Shown in pieces: positions 50,311 to 61,233 of a stretch of DNA of 64,000 bases (position 1 is the first letter of the stretch; each line of letters begins with the position of its first letter). The DNA comes from Kluyvera cryocrescens NBRC 102467. GTDB lineage: Bacteria; Pseudomonadota; Gammaproteobacteria; Enterobacterales; Enterobacteriaceae. The notes under the pieces were generated by a model. That model did no database searches. It had not been told where the DNA came from and saw nothing but the letters and a program-made list of their open reading frames with translations. The DNA lies in the NCBI RefSeq assembly GCF_001571285.1, contig NZ_BCTM01000026.1:1-64000 (forward strand), written 5' to 3'. The translations under genes and the position numbers were made by a program.

Positions 50311-52812
50311 TTAAAGTTCCAGTTCATGTTGCAGCAGGCTGGCAATGGCGTCGGCAGAGGCGGCGTTAACCAGTGAGTTGCGGAATTCGGCATGCATGAT
50401 GCGACGCGCCAGGCGCGAGAAAATGCGCATGTGCTGGTCGCCGGCAGCATGTTTATTGAGCGTCAGCATAATAATGAACTGCGCTTCTTCATCGCCCCAG
50501 GTGACGGGAGCGGGCAGCCGGGCGACGCTGATGGTCGATTGTTCGATGTGTTCGGACTTGCTGTGCGGAATGGCAAAGCTAAAGCCCAGCCCGGTGGAGA
50601 AGACCGCTTCACGCGCCCATAAATCGGCTTCCAGTTTGCGCGGGTAGCGGCAGCGCCCGGCGAGCAGCAGGTTGTCGGTCATCCCCTTGATCACCTCTTC
50701 TTTACTGCGCCAGTCGTTATCCAGCGAGATGCAGCGCGGGGTAATCAGCGGTGCATCCTGTTGGCTCATGCGGAACTGGGCCAGCAGATGCTCCACTTCC
50801 AGCGAGGTGCGACAGGCCATGGCCTGATTGAGCAACTGGCGGCAGGCGCGGCTGTCGAGCTGCGCCAGGCGCGCTTTGGTCGCGGGGATCGACGGTGCGC
50901 TCATGCTAATTTCATCCAGCCCCAGGCCCACCAACAGCGGCAGCACCGAGCCTTTCGCTCCTAGTTCGCCGCACAGACCTATCCATTTCCCCTGTCGATG
51001 CACGGCCTGCACGGCAAAATCGAGTGCGCGTAGGAAGGCCGGATTCAGACTGTTGTAATGGCGGGTCACCTTGGCGTTGTCGCGGTCCACCGCCAGCAGA
51101 TACTGCGTCAGGTCATTGCTACCAATGCTAAAGAAATCAATCTCTTCGCAGCACTGGTCGATGATAAACATCACCGACGGCACTTCCAGCATGATGCCGA
51201 GAGGAATGCGCTCATCAAACGCCACGTGTTCGCTGCGGAGCTGCTGTTTGGCTTCGGCCACTTTTTCTTTGACCCACAGAATCTCTTCCATTGAGGAGAT
51301 CATTGGAATCATGATTTTCAGGCTGCCGTGCGCCGAGGCGCGCAGGATGGCCCGCAGCTGAGTGGTAAATAGCTGCGAGTACTCTTCATAGATACGCACC
51401 GCGCGATAGCCGAGGAACGGGTTGTTTTCCGCCGGGATGTTGAGATAGTCCACCGGCTTGTCGCCGCCGATATCCATGGTGCGAATAATAATGCTGCGAC
51501 CATCAGCCGATTCCAGCGCCTGGCAAAAAATGTTGTACAGCTCGCTTTCGCTCGGCTCGCTGGTACGATCCATGTAGAGCATTTCTGTACGGAAGAGACC
51601 TACCGCTTCGGCACCGTTGCCAAACGCCGCCTGCGCTTCCACCGAATGGGCGATATTGGCGGCAACCTCAAGGCGAATGCCATCGGCGCTTCGTGCTTCT
51701 CTGTGAAGCCATTCGCTTTGCTGTTCGCGAATCGCGGCCTGTACGCGCGCCTCCTGCTGGTAATAGCGGGTAATGGCTTCGCTAGGGGCGACAACCACTG
51801 CGCCGGCGTTGCCGTCGAGATAGACGGTCTGATTTTGCCACGGCGTCAGCGCGGCAATATCCATGCCTACCAGTGTTGGAATGTTAAAGGAGCGGGCAAG
51901 GATCACCGTGTGCGAAGTTGTCCCACCGCTCTCCAGCAGCAGACCTTTGAGCAGTGTTTTATCCAGCTCGAGGAACTGGCTTGGGGTTAACTCTTCGGCG
52001 ACGCAGATAGACGGTTGAGTGAGCTGCCCTGGCGCCGGGAAGCGTTGTTCACCATAAATATGCTGCAGCAGCTGGAAACCCACGTCGCGCATATCAAGCG
52101 CGCGTTCCTGCAAGTAGCTGCTGCTGGAGCGGGCAAATTCGTCGCAAAAATGCCGGGTGCTTTCGATGATCGCTTCGGCACAGCTTAAACCGTCGTTCAC
52201 ACTGGCCAACAAATGCTGGCGCAGCGAGGTGTCGGTGGCCAGCGAGCGGTGCGCTTCGAGAATCGCGCTGGCGGTGCTGTCGTTTTCCAGCAGGCGCAGT
52301 TCCAGCGTTTTGACCAGCATGGTTAAGCCGCTATCGAGGGCGGATTGCTCCTGCTCCGGGCTTTTTGTCGGCGGCAGCTCGCCGAGATTGTTGAGATCCA
52401 GTGCGACCAGGGGCGTGAGCACGCCGCCTGCACTGCCGCTACAAACCGGCTGAGCGCGAAAAAGCGTGGGGTTTAAACGGGTTAAGGATTCTGGCAGCGC
52501 TTCTTGTTCAACGCTGATGGCCTGCGCCAGCGGCGCATCGCACAGCGGGAACTCTTCTTTGATCCACGCCGTGAGACGCTCATGAGCAGTGATTTCATCG
52601 GCTCCGCGAATGAGCAACTGGCAGCTATCGCCTGCTAGCGTGTCGGTACCGATAATCGCCAGCGCGCTCTTGGCGTTGCCTTTGCGGTCCGTGCGCAGGT
52701 TATGCCATTCAATCTCGCAGCTAAACGTGTTGCACAGCGTTTCGACATGGCTGGCAGGACGGGCGTGCACGCCATTCGGTAATTCGCAGACAAATTCAAC
52801 AACCAACGTCAT
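50311..52812 (-). CDS. ptsA: Multiphosphoryl transfer protein PtsA (HPr-EI-EIIA fusion)
   Basis: The 833-residue PTS fusion (E. coli PtsA 833) has three parts. The N-terminal HPr-like domain has [16 protein letters not shown] (His16). The Enzyme I domain has the active-site [15 protein letters not shown] and PEP-binding [12 protein letters not shown] and [16 protein letters not shown]. The C-terminal EIIA fructose-type domain has [17 protein letters not shown] use the ATG at 52812. A 24-residue in-frame extension upstream has no family match and crosses the likely promoter. It is divergent from frwCBD, whose EIIB/EIIC proteins are its probable partners. Confidence 0.95.
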   Translation of the reverse strand: MTLVVEFVCELPNGVHARPASHVETLCNTFSCEIEWHNLRTDRKGNAKSALAIIGTDTLAGDSCQLLIRGADEITAHERLTAWIKEEFPLCDAPLAQAISVEQEALPESLTRLNPTLFRAQPVCSGSAGGVLTPLVALDLNNLGELPPTKSPEQEQSALDSGLTMLVKTLELRLLENDSTASAILEAHRSLATDTSLRQHLLASVNDGLSCAEAIIESTRHFCDEFARSSSSYLQERALDMRDVGFQLLQHIYGEQRFPAPGQLTQPSICVAEELTPSQFLELDKTLLKGLLLESGGTTSHTVILARSFNIPTLVGMDIAALTPWQNQTVYLDGNAGAVVVAPSEAITRYYQQEARVQAAIREQQSEWLHREARSADGIRLEVAANIAHSVEAQAAFGNGAEAVGLFRTEMLYMDRTSEPSESELYNIFCQALESADGRSIIIRTMDIGGDKPVDYLNIPAENNPFLGYRAVRIYEEYSQLFTTQLRAILRASAHGSLKIMIPMISSMEEILWVKEKVAEAKQQLRSEHVAFDERIPLGIMLEVPSVMFIIDQCCEEIDFFSIGSNDLTQYLLAVDRDNAKVTRHYNSLNPAFLRALDFAVQAVHRQGKWIGLCGELGAKGSVLPLLVGLGLDEISMSAPSIPATKARLAQLDSRACRQLLNQAMACRTSLEVEHLLAQFRMSQQDAPLITPRCISLDNDWRSKEEVIKGMTDNLLLAGRCRYPRKLEADLWAREAVFSTGLGFSFAIPHSKSEHIEQSTISVARLPAPVTWGDEEAQFIIMLTLNKHAAGDQHMRIFSRLARRIMHAEFRNSLVNAASADAIASLLQHELEL

Positions 52813-53123
52813 AACCCTATCTCCCAAATCATTCGATATGGGTAACAGAATAGGGGGCTTGTTATCGGCGCGGCTATCTGACATTTATGTCAAAAACTGG
52901 ACAAATGTATTGCCTATTGGAAAATGAGACCAACCTCACAGGTTGCCAGTCAGGCTTATAAAGACGGAGATAACGCCAACTTTAGAGGTCGCTCGCATTT
53001 TTCTTCTGACATTACAAAAATCCAGTAAATGCACTTTTTATCCACTGTCTGTCCCGCTGCCAATTGCCTATTGTTGCCACAACAGCTTAATAGACATGGG
53101 CACATAAAGCCCGGGAGCGACTG
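52813..53123. promoter_or_regulatory. Divergent ptsA/frwC regulatory region
   Basis: This is a 311-bp gap between divergent operons. TGACAT-TT-ATGTCA (52879-52892) is a perfect inverted repeat about 70 bp upstream of the ptsA ATG. A weak rightward promoter may be TTGCCT (53064-53069), 17 bp, TTAATA (53087-53092). No regulator site can be named. Confidence 0.4.
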
Positions 53124-54203
53124 ATGAAAGAATTAGTGCAAATACTCAGAAATACCCGTCAGCATTTGATGACGGGCGTGTCGCACATGATCCCGTTTGT
53201 CGTAGCGGGCGGTATCTTACTGGCGGTCTCCGTCATGCTGTACGGAAAGGGCGCTGTGCCAGATGTCGCCACCGATCCCAACCTGAAAAAACTGTTTGAT
53301 ATTGGCGTCGCGGGCCTGACGCTGATGGTGCCATTCCTCGCCGCCTACATTGGTTACTCCATTGCCGAGCGCTCCGCGCTGGCACCCTGCGCGATTGGCG
53401 CATGGGTGGGCAATAGCTTCGGTGCCGGCTTCTTCGGCGCCCTGATCGCCGGGATTATCGGCGGTATCGTCGTTTACTACCTGAAGAAAATTCCGGTGCA
53501 TAAAGTTCTGCGCTCGGTGATGCCGATTTTTGTCATCCCGATTATCGGCACCCTGATTACCGCAGGCATCATGATGTGGGGCTTGGGTGAGCCGGTCGGC
53601 ATGCTGACCAACAGTCTGACCCACTGGCTGCAAGGGATGCAAGCCGGCAGCATCGTGGTGCTGGCGGTGATTATGGGGCTGATGCTGGCCTTCGATATGG
53701 GCGGCCCGGTGAACAAAGTGGCCTATGCCTTCATGCTGATTTGCGTCTCTCAAGGGGTCTATACCGTGGTGGCTATCGCCGCCGTGGGTATCTGCGTGCC
53801 GCCGCTGGGGCTGGGCCTGGCCACGCTTATCAACCGCAAAAACTTTAACAATGAAGAACGTGAAGCTGGCAAAGCGGCGCTGGTGATGGGCTGCGTTGGC
53901 GTGACTGAAGGGGCGATTCCTTTCGCCGCCGCAGACCCGCTGCGCGTCATTCCATCCATCATGCTGGGCTCCGTATGCGGTGCCGTGACCGCCGCGCTGA
54001 TGGGAGCGCAGTGCTACGCCGGATGGGGTGGTTTGATTGTCCTGCCGGTAGTGGAAGGCAAATTGGGCTATCTGCTCGCGATTGTTGTGGGTGCGGTGGT
54101 CACTGCCGTGAGCGTCAACCTCCTGAAGAGCCTGGCGCGCAAGAACAAAAAAGTGGCCGTCGAAAAAGAAGACGACCTGGATTTAGATTTTGAAATTAAC
54201 TAA
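53124..54203 (+). CDS. frwC: PTS fructose-like EIIC permease FrwC
   Basis: The 359-residue EIIC of the fructose PTS family (E. coli FrwC 359) has about ten membrane helices. Characteristic segments are HLMTGVSHMIPFVVAGGILLAV at the N-terminus, AFDMGGPVNKVAYAFMLI and CVGVTEGAIPFAAADPLRVIP. The acidic C-terminus ends EKEDDLDLDFEIN. It is followed 17 nt later by frwB. Substrate is unknown; the nearby FsaB and GldA suggest fructose or a related ketose. Confidence 0.94.
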   Translation: MKELVQILRNTRQHLMTGVSHMIPFVVAGGILLAVSVMLYGKGAVPDVATDPNLKKLFDIGVAGLTLMVPFLAAYIGYSIAERSALAPCAIGAWVGNSFGAGFFGALIAGIIGGIVVYYLKKIPVHKVLRSVMPIFVIPIIGTLITAGIMMWGLGEPVGMLTNSLTHWLQGMQAGSIVVLAVIMGLMLAFDMGGPVNKVAYAFMLICVSQGVYTVVAIAAVGICVPPLGLGLATLINRKNFNNEEREAGKAALVMGCVGVTEGAIPFAAADPLRVIPSIMLGSVCGAVTAALMGAQCYAGWGGLIVLPVVEGKLGYLLAIVVGAVVTAVSVNLLKSLARKNKKVAVEKEDDLDLDFEIN

Positions 54204-54220
54204 TTGAGAAGGTAAAGATT

Positions 54221-54541
54221 ATGACCAATATTATTGCAGTAACGGCTTGTCCTTCCGGTGTTGCACACACCTACATGGCTGCAGAAGCGCTGGAAAGCGC
54301 AGCGAAATCAAAAGGCTGGAACGTGAAGGTTGAAACGCAGGGGTCGATTGGTCAGGAAAATGAGCTGACGGCAAGCGATGTCGCGGCGGCCGACATGGTG
54401 ATTCTCACCAAAGATATCGGCATCAAGTTTGAAGAGCGTTTCGCCGGTAAAACCATTGTTCGGGTTAATATTAGCGATGCGGTTAAACGCGCCGACGCTA
54501 TTATGAATAAGATTGAGGCACATCTATCGCAAAGCGCCTAA
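54221..54541 (+). CDS. frwB: PTS fructose-like EIIB FrwB
   Basis: The 106-residue EIIB of the fructose family has active-site Cys10 in IIAVTACPSGVAHTYMAAEAL. It accepts phosphate from the EIIA domain of PtsA and passes it to sugar carried by FrwC. GAGAAGGTAAAG serves as ribosome-binding site. Confidence 0.94.
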   Translation: MTNIIAVTACPSGVAHTYMAAEALESAAKSKGWNVKVETQGSIGQENELTASDVAAADMVILTKDIGIKFEERFAGKTIVRVNISDAVKRADAIMNKIEAHLSQSA

Positions 54542-54560
54542 GACGAGCTTCAATATCATC

Positions 54561-54616
54561 AACACACCCTGGCTGGCGGGCGCAAAGGATACTATTTGCG
54601 CTCGCCAGCGTGTGTT
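54561..54616 (+). repeat. Large stem-loop between frwB and frwD
   Basis: CTGGCGGGCGCAAA (54573-54586) pairs with TTTGCGCTCGCCAG (54595-54608) with one mismatch. An outer AACACAC/GTGTGTT arm extends it. TTTT follows. It sits where E. coli carries pflD and pflC. Confidence 0.65.
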
Positions 54617-54634
54617 TTAGGCAAGGAGAGAACG

Positions 54635-54991
54635 ATGACGGCAACGAGCGGACGAATGTTAGTGGCGGTAACTGCCTGCGTAAGCGGGGTCGCTCATACC
54701 TATATGGCGGCTGAGCGTCTGGAAAAACTCTGTCAGCAGGAAAAGTGGAGCATCAAAATTGAAACCCAGGGCGCGTTGGGGATTGAAAATGCGCTGACGG
54801 AAGACGATATCCGCCGGGCGGATGCGGTGCTATTGATTACCGATATTGAACTCAACGGTGCGGAACGCTTCATTCAGAGCCGCTATGTGCAATCCGGCAT
54901 CAGCGCTTTTTTGCGTGAGCCGCAGAAGGTCATGAGCGCGGTACGCAAGCTACTGTCCGCGCCGCAGCACACGCATATTATTCTGCCGTAG
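54635..54991 (+). CDS. frwD: PTS fructose-like EIIB FrwD
   Basis: The 118-residue second EIIB has LVAVTACVSGVAHTYMAAERL with the active-site Cys15 and EDDIRRADAVLLITDIELNGAERF (E. coli FrwD 113). I use ATG 54635, with AAGGAG upstream. An in-frame start at 54596 lies inside the stem-loop. The last 14 bp overlap the convergent yijO gene. Confidence 0.92.
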   Translation: MTATSGRMLVAVTACVSGVAHTYMAAERLEKLCQQEKWSIKIETQGALGIENALTEDDIRRADAVLLITDIELNGAERFIQSRYVQSGISAFLREPQKVMSAVRKLLSAPQHTHIILP

Positions 54992-55826
54992 TCAGCTGGC
55001 TGTGGTATTGGCGGCGATACTCGGACGGCGATCGGTCGGTATTTTTGCGAAACAGCCGGCAGAAGTAGTTGCTGTCGACAAAGCCACAGGCATGCGCGAT
55101 CTCTTTAACCTTCAGGTCATACCCTTTCAGTAGCCGTCTGGCGTGCTCCAGGCGGGTATGATTGAGGTATTCGTTAAACCCCATAATCCCGCTTTTCTGG
55201 AACAGGTGCGACAGGTAGTTGGGGGAGATATAAAACGCCTGTGCGACGGATTCACGGGTCAGCGGTTCGGCAAAGTGAGTATCAATATATTCACGGATAG
55301 CGTCGAATAGCGCCTGGCTGCGCGAGGCGGTCTGGATTTGGCTGCTGAGAAGATCGGCGCAGTGGCTGATCAGGCTGGTGGCAATCAGCCGGGCGGTCTG
55401 CTGTTCCTGCGGCTGCATCTGGATTTCACCCATCGTTTGCAGCAGGAATGAGCCAACGCGCGGCCCTCGGCGCGCAACATGCTGTTTAGACACGTTTTTT
55501 AACTGCCGCCCATCCCACTGCTGCACGCTAAACCCCAGCTGTTGTTTACCAAACAGCACGCTCAGCGTTGTCGCGGGGCGATCCCAAAGCGGGTAGTTCC
55601 AGCCGCCAGCCGGGACATACAGCGCGTCCAGCCCGTTCATTCGCACTTCATCTCCATGCAGTCCGGCATCCGCCAGCTCCCCCGATAGCACAATCTCCAG
55701 ACGCGGAAAATCGACCTGAAATGCCATGTCAGGCACCGGCATATGGCTTGTGGCAAACCAGATTTTTTGCAGCGGCGTAGTGCCCGAGGCAATGTGGGAA
55801 AGCAGTGGGTTGATGTCGAAAAACAT
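54978..55826 (-). CDS. yijO: AraC-family regulator YijO
   Basis: The 282-residue AraC/XylS-family protein corresponds to E. coli YijO (function unknown). The cupin-like N-terminal domain (KIWFATSHMPVPDMAFQVDFPRLEIVLSGEL) is followed by the double helix-turn-helix (TRESVAQAFYISPNYLSHLFQKSG and VKEIAHACGFVDSNYFCRLFRKN). I use ATG 55826; the longer frame runs through the ppc terminator. It lies next to frwD and may regulate the frw genes, but this is only suggested by position. Confidence 0.88.
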   Translation of the reverse strand: MFFDINPLLSHIASGTTPLQKIWFATSHMPVPDMAFQVDFPRLEIVLSGELADAGLHGDEVRMNGLDALYVPAGGWNYPLWDRPATTLSVLFGKQQLGFSVQQWDGRQLKNVSKQHVARRGPRVGSFLLQTMGEIQMQPQEQQTARLIATSLISHCADLLSSQIQTASRSQALFDAIREYIDTHFAEPLTRESVAQAFYISPNYLSHLFQKSGIMGFNEYLNHTRLEHARRLLKGYDLKVKEIAHACGFVDSNYFCRLFRKNTDRSPSEYRRQYHSQLTTAE

Positions 55827-55874
55827 GTGGCTCCCTGTCGTGATGTACAACGTAGAAACCTTAACTGAGGGTAT

Positions 55875-55904
55875 AAAAAAAGGCCACAAAGAGTGTGGCC
55901 TTTT
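55875..55904 (-). terminator. ppc terminator
   Basis: AAAAGGCCACA and TGTGGCCTTTT form an 11-bp stem with loop AAGAG. A T tract follows on the minus strand downstream of ppc. Confidence 0.88.
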
Positions 55905-55961
55905 GCTGTTGGCTTCACTGTCCCCGGCGGCATTGCTGCGTATGGGCGACCTCGTGATTCA

Positions 55962-58613
55962 TTAGCCGGTGTTACGCATACCCGCCGCAACGCCGGCGAT
56001 GGTGACCATCAGCGCCTGTTCAACGTTATGGTCAGGTTCCAGACCTTCCTCTTCCGCTTTACGTGAACGGTGCAGCAGTTCGGCCTGCAGAACGTTCAGC
56101 GGGTCGGTATAGATGTTACGTAACTGGATAGACTCAGCGATCCACGGCAGGTCGGCCATCAGGTGCGCATCGTTCGCGATATCGAGCACCACTTTGATGT
56201 CGGCTTCCAGCAGTTCACGCAGTTCTGCACCCAGCGCCCACAGCTCCGGTTTCACCAGACGCTGATCGTAGTATTCCGCCAGCCACAGGTCAGCCTTCGA
56301 ATAAACCATCTCCAGCATGCCCAGGCGGGTTGAGAAGAATGGCCAGTCGCGGCACATGGTTTCCAGTTTGCTCTGTTTGCCGTCTTCCACCACTTTTTGC
56401 AGCGCCGCGCCGGCACCCAGCCAGGCCGGCAGCATCAGGCGGTTCTGAGTCCAGGCGAAGATCCATGGAATGGCGCGCAGCGATTCCACGCCACCGGTTG
56501 GGCGACGTTTTGCCGGACGCGAGCCGAGCGGCAGTTTACCCAGTTCCTGTTCCGGAGTCGCGGAACGGAAGTAAGGAACAAAATCTTTATTTTCACGTAC
56601 GTAGCCACGGTACATCTCGCAGGAGATATCCGACAGCTCGTCCATGATGCCGCGCCACTCTTCCTTCGGTTCTGGTGGTGGCAGCAGGTTGGCTTCCAGG
56701 ATGGCGCTGGTGTACAGCGACAGGCTGCTGACGGTGACTTCCGGCAGGCCGTATTTAAAGCGGATCATCTCGCCCTGTTCGGTCACGCGCAGGCCGCCCT
56801 TCAGGCTTCCCGGAGGCTGAGACAGCAGCGCGGCGTGAGCCGGTGCGCCGCCGCGGCCGATAGAACCGCCGCGCCCGTGGAACAGCGTCAGCTCAATGCC
56901 GGCTTTCTCACAGGTTTTGATCAGCGCATCCTGCGCCTGGTACTGCGCCCACGAGGCGGCCATTACGCCCGCATCTTTAGCCGAGTCAGAGTAGCCAATC
57001 ATGACCATCTGTTTGCCCTGAATAAAGCCACGGTACCAGTCGATATTCAGCAACTGTGTCATCACGTCATCGGCGTTGTTCAAGTCGTCCAGCGTTTCAA
57101 ACAGCGGGGCAACCGGCAGCGCGAACGGGATACCCGCTTCTTTCAGCAGAAGGTGTACGGCCAGTACATCGGACGGAGTCTTCGCCATAGAGATAACGTA
57201 GGCCGCAACCGAACCCTGCGGGGCATCAACAATCGCTTTGCAGGTGTTGAGCACTTCGCGGGTGTCGTTGCTTGGTTCCCAGCTGCGCGGCAGCAGCGGG
57301 CGTTTAGAATTCAGTTCACGGATCAGGAAGGCCTGTTTGTCGGCTTCTGACCAGCTTTCATAGTCGCCGATACCCAGATAACGGGTCAGCTCGCCCAGCG
57401 CTTCGGTGTGGCGGGTGCTTTCCTGACGTACGTCGATACGCACCAGCGGCACGCCGAAACATTTCACACGGCGCAGGGTATCGAGCAGTTCGCCGTTGGC
57501 GATGATGCTCATTCCGCAGGCCTGCAGGGATTTGTAGCAAGCGTATAGCGGTTCCCACAGCTGTTCGTTTTGGCTGATAAGACCGGCCGGTTTTGGCAGA
57601 CGCTGGCCTTTCAGACGCGCTTCCAGCCAGGCTTGGGTCGCCATCAGCTGGCCACGCAGGGTTTTCATCAGGTAGCGATACGGTTCGGTCGCACCGGCTT
57701 CACCCACCAGTTCGCGCAGTTCGTCGGTACACTCCACCATCGACAGCTCGGAGATCAGCACCTGCACATCTTTCAGGAACAGGTCGGTGGCTTTCCAGCG
57801 GCTCAGCAGCAGTACATGGCGGGTGATTTCGGCCGTCACATTCGGGTTGCCGTCGCGGTCACCGCCCATCCAGGAGGTGAAGCGCACTGGGACAAAATCG
57901 ACAGGCAGTTTGTAGCCGAGGTTTTCTTCCAGCTGTTCGTTCAGCTCGCGCAGGTAGTTGGGTACCCCTTCCCACAGGCTGTTTTCGACCACCGCAAAGC
58001 CCCACTTGGCTTCATCAACCGGGCTTGGGCGGTGTTTGCGAATTTCATCGGTATGCCAGGACTGGGCAATCAGCTGGCGCAAACGGCGCATTACCTGGTT
58101 GCGCTCGTAGTCGGCGATATCCGTATTATCGAGTTGTTTCAGACAGTTGTTGATTTCACCCATTTTGTGGATCAGCGTACGACGCGTAATTTCGGTCGGG
58201 TGCGCGGTCAGCACCAGCTCCAGCGACAGGGATTCAACGGCCTGTTTAATCGTCGTTTCGTTGAGATTGGGTTGGTCTTTGAGTTTACGCAGAGTACGGG
58301 CAATCACTTCCGGGTTGCTCGCCGCTTCGCCTTTTGGCGAAATGCTGTGGTATTGCTCGGCGGTGTTGGCCAGATTCAGGAATTGGCTAAACGCACGGGC
58401 GACCGGCAGCAGCTCATCGTTGGACAGGTTCTGCAGCGTGGTAAGCAGCTCCTGGCGATTGGCTTCGTTGCCCGCACGAGAAGATTTGGACAACTTACGG
58501 ATCGTTTCTACACGGTCAAGAATGTTCTCACCAAGCGCATCCTTGATGGTATCGCCTAGCACTTTACCGAGCATACTGACATTACTACGCAACGCGGAAT
58601 ATTGTTCGTTCAT
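55962..58613 (-). CDS. ppc: Phosphoenolpyruvate carboxylase Ppc
   Basis: Ppc carboxylates phosphoenolpyruvate to oxaloacetate, replenishing the TCA cycle. The 883-residue protein from ATG 58613 has the E. coli length. [15 protein letters not shown] holds the catalytic His (about 138), [20 protein letters not shown] a catalytic lysine, and [21 protein letters not shown] the glycine-rich bicarbonate site. The C-terminus VAAGMRNTG is the conserved end near the aspartate inhibitor site. A GTG four codons upstream is a less likely start. In E. coli eptC lies between yijO and ppc; it is absent here. Confidence 0.98.
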   Translation of the reverse strand: MNEQYSALRSNVSMLGKVLGDTIKDALGENILDRVETIRKLSKSSRAGNEANRQELLTTLQNLSNDELLPVARAFSQFLNLANTAEQYHSISPKGEAASNPEVIARTLRKLKDQPNLNETTIKQAVESLSLELVLTAHPTEITRRTLIHKMGEINNCLKQLDNTDIADYERNQVMRRLRQLIAQSWHTDEIRKHRPSPVDEAKWGFAVVENSLWEGVPNYLRELNEQLEENLGYKLPVDFVPVRFTSWMGGDRDGNPNVTAEITRHVLLLSRWKATDLFLKDVQVLISELSMVECTDELRELVGEAGATEPYRYLMKTLRGQLMATQAWLEARLKGQRLPKPAGLISQNEQLWEPLYACYKSLQACGMSIIANGELLDTLRRVKCFGVPLVRIDVRQESTRHTEALGELTRYLGIGDYESWSEADKQAFLIRELNSKRPLLPRSWEPSNDTREVLNTCKAIVDAPQGSVAAYVISMAKTPSDVLAVHLLLKEAGIPFALPVAPLFETLDDLNNADDVMTQLLNIDWYRGFIQGKQMVMIGYSDSAKDAGVMAASWAQYQAQDALIKTCEKAGIELTLFHGRGGSIGRGGAPAHAALLSQPPGSLKGGLRVTEQGEMIRFKYGLPEVTVSSLSLYTSAILEANLLPPPEPKEEWRGIMDELSDISCEMYRGYVRENKDFVPYFRSATPEQELGKLPLGSRPAKRRPTGGVESLRAIPWIFAWTQNRLMLPAWLGAGAALQKVVEDGKQSKLETMCRDWPFFSTRLGMLEMVYSKADLWLAEYYDQRLVKPELWALGAELRELLEADIKVVLDIANDAHLMADLPWIAESIQLRNIYTDPLNVLQAELLHRSRKAEEEGLEPDHNVEQALMVTIAGVAAGMRNTG

Positions 58614-58911
58614 TAACCCAGACACCCCATCTCATTTTATTTTGTTATATCCCGGCCTCGGAACGGAAGGGCGAGATAAAGACACCTCTTTTATAAAGCC
58701 ACGTAAAAACCCTTACGTCAATTGCTGCGAAATCGCTTCAGCAAACGAATAAATCGCGGCAATTTACGAAATTTAATTTGCTTCCTGCCAGATAAGAAAT
58801 GCTTATGAAAATGTGAAGGAGATCGCGGGAATAGACGGTGCCGTGAGGGCGAGTGGGGGGCGGGCTGCGCGCTGTTTTGCCCGGGAACCTTCGGCTACCG
58901 GGCAGAACAGA
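58614..58911. promoter_or_regulatory. ppc upstream region
   Basis: This is a 298-bp gap. ACGTAA-AAACCC-TTACGT (58701-58718) is an inverted repeat about 90-105 bp upstream of the ppc ATG. TGCCCGG and CCGGGCA (near 58879-58904) form a stem downstream of argE without a T tract. I could not choose a ppc promoter with confidence. Confidence 0.4.
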
Positions 58912-60063
58912 TTAATGCCAACAGAAGTGATGGACGACCTGAGAAATTAATTCGCGTGTCGGTTTAATAAAGCGGGTCTCGAGGTACTCGTCCGGCTGGT
59001 GCGCCTGGTTAATTGAGCCAGGACCTAAGACGATGGTCGGACACAGGTTCTGAATAAACGGCGCTTCGGTGCAGTAGTTAACGACTTCAGTTTTGGTGCC
59101 GAGCAGTTTTTCCAGCACTGCAACCAGCTGGTGATCCGGCGGGCATTCATAACCCGGAATCGGCGGATGCAGTTCGCTGATGGTCAAACGGCCAGGCCAC
59201 TGTGCACTAACCGGTTCCAGCGCTTCATCCAGCAGGCCGTTAAGGTCGTTGAGCGTCATGCCCGGCAGCGGGCGAATATCCATGTGCAACTCGCAGCAGG
59301 CGCAAATGCGGTTGGAGGCATCGCCGCCGTGGAGGCTACCCAGGTTGAGCGTCGGGTACGGCACGGTGAAGGCGTCATAGTGATAGCGCTCTTTCAGCGA
59401 GTCGCGCAGCTGCATCACCCTGCCAATGGCGTCGTGCATGATTTCTATCGCGTTAACGCCGCGCGCCGGGTCGCTGGAGTGGCCGGACTGGCCGAGCACG
59501 CGAATGGCGTTAGACATATGGCCTTTGTGGGCGCGTACCGGCTGCAATGATGTTGGTTCGCCAATAATCGCGCAGTCCGGGCGCAGTTCGGTGGATTCGG
59601 CAAAGTAGCGTGCGCCGGCCATGCTGGTCTCTTCATCGGCGGTGGCCAGGATATAGAGCGGCTTTTTCAGCGTCGTCACATCGACATCACGCAGGGCGTC
59701 GAGGATAAACGCAAAGAAGCCTTTCATATCGGCGGTACCCAAACCGTAGAGCTTGTTGTCATGTTCGGTGAGAGTGAAGGGATCGCGCGTCCAACGGCCG
59801 TCATCGAATGGGACGGTATCCGTATGGCCCGCCAGCAGCAGACCGCCCGCACCGTGACCGGTGCTGGCGAGCAGGTTAAATTTATTGCGAGTACCAGGGA
59901 CTGGCTGCACCTCGACCTTGAAGCCCAAAGAGGCAAACCAATCGGCGAGCAGAGTGATTAAAGACGCATTGCTCTGATCGAGCGCTTCTTCGGTTGCGCT
60001 GATGGACGGGGTGGCGATCAACGCACGGTAAATCTCGATAAATGGGGGTAAATTGTTTTTCAT
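58912..60063 (-). CDS. argE: Acetylornithine deacetylase ArgE
   Basis: ArgE removes acetyl from N-acetylornithine, giving ornithine. The 383-residue M20 metallopeptidase has the E. coli length. Metal ligands lie in [12 protein letters not shown] (His), [13 protein letters not shown] (Asp) and [14 protein letters not shown] (Glu-Glu); further blocks are [16 protein letters not shown] and [16 protein letters not shown] use ATG 60063 ([15 protein letters not shown]). Codons upstream overlap the ARG boxes. It is divergent from argCBH. Confidence 0.97.
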   Translation of the reverse strand: MKNNLPPFIEIYRALIATPSISATEEALDQSNASLITLLADWFASLGFKVEVQPVPGTRNKFNLLASTGHGAGGLLLAGHTDTVPFDDGRWTRDPFTLTEHDNKLYGLGTADMKGFFAFILDALRDVDVTTLKKPLYILATADEETSMAGARYFAESTELRPDCAIIGEPTSLQPVRAHKGHMSNAIRVLGQSGHSSDPARGVNAIEIMHDAIGRVMQLRDSLKERYHYDAFTVPYPTLNLGSLHGGDASNRICACCELHMDIRPLPGMTLNDLNGLLDEALEPVSAQWPGRLTISELHPPIPGYECPPDHQLVAVLEKLLGTKTEVVNYCTEAPFIQNLCPTIVLGPGSINQAHQPDEYLETRFIKPTRELISQVVHHFCWH

Positions 60064-60089
60064 TGTTGACACACCTCGGGTCGTGATAG

Positions 60090-60128
60090 TATCAATATTC
60101 ATGCAGTATTTGTGAATAAAAATACATT
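60090..60128. promoter_or_regulatory. Two ARG boxes between argE and argC
   Basis: Two 18-bp ArgR boxes at 60090-60107 and 60111-60128 (the second contains TGTGAATAAAAATACATT) are separated by 3 bp, the normal ArgR spacing. They lie between the divergent genes, so one operator should control both. Confidence 0.88.
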
Positions 60129-60216
60129 ATCATTAGGCGTAAGAAAACCCACCAACTGTAGGGTGAAGTGATTACGCTTAATCAGGCAAACAGACATAAG
60201 AAGGTGAACTGCACCG

Positions 60217-61221
60217 ATGTTTAATACGCTGATTGTGGGCGCGAGCGGTTATGCTGGCGCGGAACTTGTGACCTATGTAAATCGCCATCCTCATATGAAC
60301 ATAACCGCTTTGACGGTCTCAGCGCAAAGCAATGATGCGGGAAAGCTAATCTCTGATTTGCATCCACAGCTAAAAGGCATTGTCGACCTGCCGTTGCAGC
60401 CGATGTCCGACATCAGTGAATTCAGCGCGGGAGTGGACGTGGTGTTCCTCGCTACCGCCCATGAAGTCAGCCACGATCTGGCACCGCAGTTTTTGGCCGC
60501 GGGCTGCGTGGTATTCGACCTGTCCGGTGCGTTCCGCGTGAACGACGGCGCCTTCTACGAAAAATATTACGGCTTTACTCATCAGTACCCGGAGCTGCTG
60601 GCGCAGGCGGTGTATGGCCTTGCCGAGTGGAGCGCCGACGCGCTGAAAGAGGCGAAGCTGATTGCGGTTCCGGGCTGTTATCCAACGGCGGCGCAGCTGT
60701 CGCTAAAACCGCTGATCGACGGCGATTTGCTGGATCTCAATCAGTGGCCGGTGATCAACGCCACCTCCGGCGTGAGCGGCGCGGGGCGTAAAGCGGCGAT
60801 CTCCAATAGCTTCTGCGAAGTGAGCCTGCAGCCGTACGGCGTGTTTACCCATCGCCATCAGCCGGAAATTGCCAGCCATCTGGGGGCCGAGGTGATTTTC
60901 ACTCCGCATCTGGGCAACTTCCCGCGCGGTATTCTGGAAACCATTACCTGCCGTCTGAAGCCGGGCGTCACGCATGCGCAGGTGACCGAGACGCTGCAGC
61001 AAGCCTACGCCGACAAGCCAATGGTCCGTTTATACGAAAAAGGTGTGCCAGCGCTGAAAAACGTGGTTGGCCTGCCGTTCTGTGATATCGGTTTTGCCGT
61101 TCAGGGTGAACACCTGATCGTGGTGGCGACCGAGGACAACTTATTAAAAGGTGCTGCCGCACAGGCCGTGCAGTGCGCCAATATCCGTTTCGGCTTCGCT
61201 GAGACGCAGTCTCTTATCTAA
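60217..61221 (+). CDS. argC: N-acetyl-gamma-glutamyl-phosphate reductase ArgC
   Basis: ArgC reduces N-acetylglutamyl phosphate with NADPH. The 334-residue protein has the E. coli length. [21 protein letters not shown] is the dinucleotide-binding loop, and [17 protein letters not shown] holds the catalytic cysteine (about residue 154). [12 protein letters not shown] and [16 protein letters not shown] are conserved substrate-side segments. It is the first gene of argCBH. Confidence 0.97.
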   Translation: MFNTLIVGASGYAGAELVTYVNRHPHMNITALTVSAQSNDAGKLISDLHPQLKGIVDLPLQPMSDISEFSAGVDVVFLATAHEVSHDLAPQFLAAGCVVFDLSGAFRVNDGAFYEKYYGFTHQYPELLAQAVYGLAEWSADALKEAKLIAVPGCYPTAAQLSLKPLIDGDLLDLNQWPVINATSGVSGAGRKAAISNSFCEVSLQPYGVFTHRHQPEIASHLGAEVIFTPHLGNFPRGILETITCRLKPGVTHAQVTETLQQAYADKPMVRLYEKGVPALKNVVGLPFCDIGFAVQGEHLIVVATEDNLLKGAAAQAVQCANIRFGFAETQSLI

Positions 61222-61233
61222 GGTGTGATGACG

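Noticed and set aside
57570-58559. 329-codon open frame opposite ppc
   Set aside because: Antisense shadow of a highly conserved gene, without ribosome-binding site or domain.
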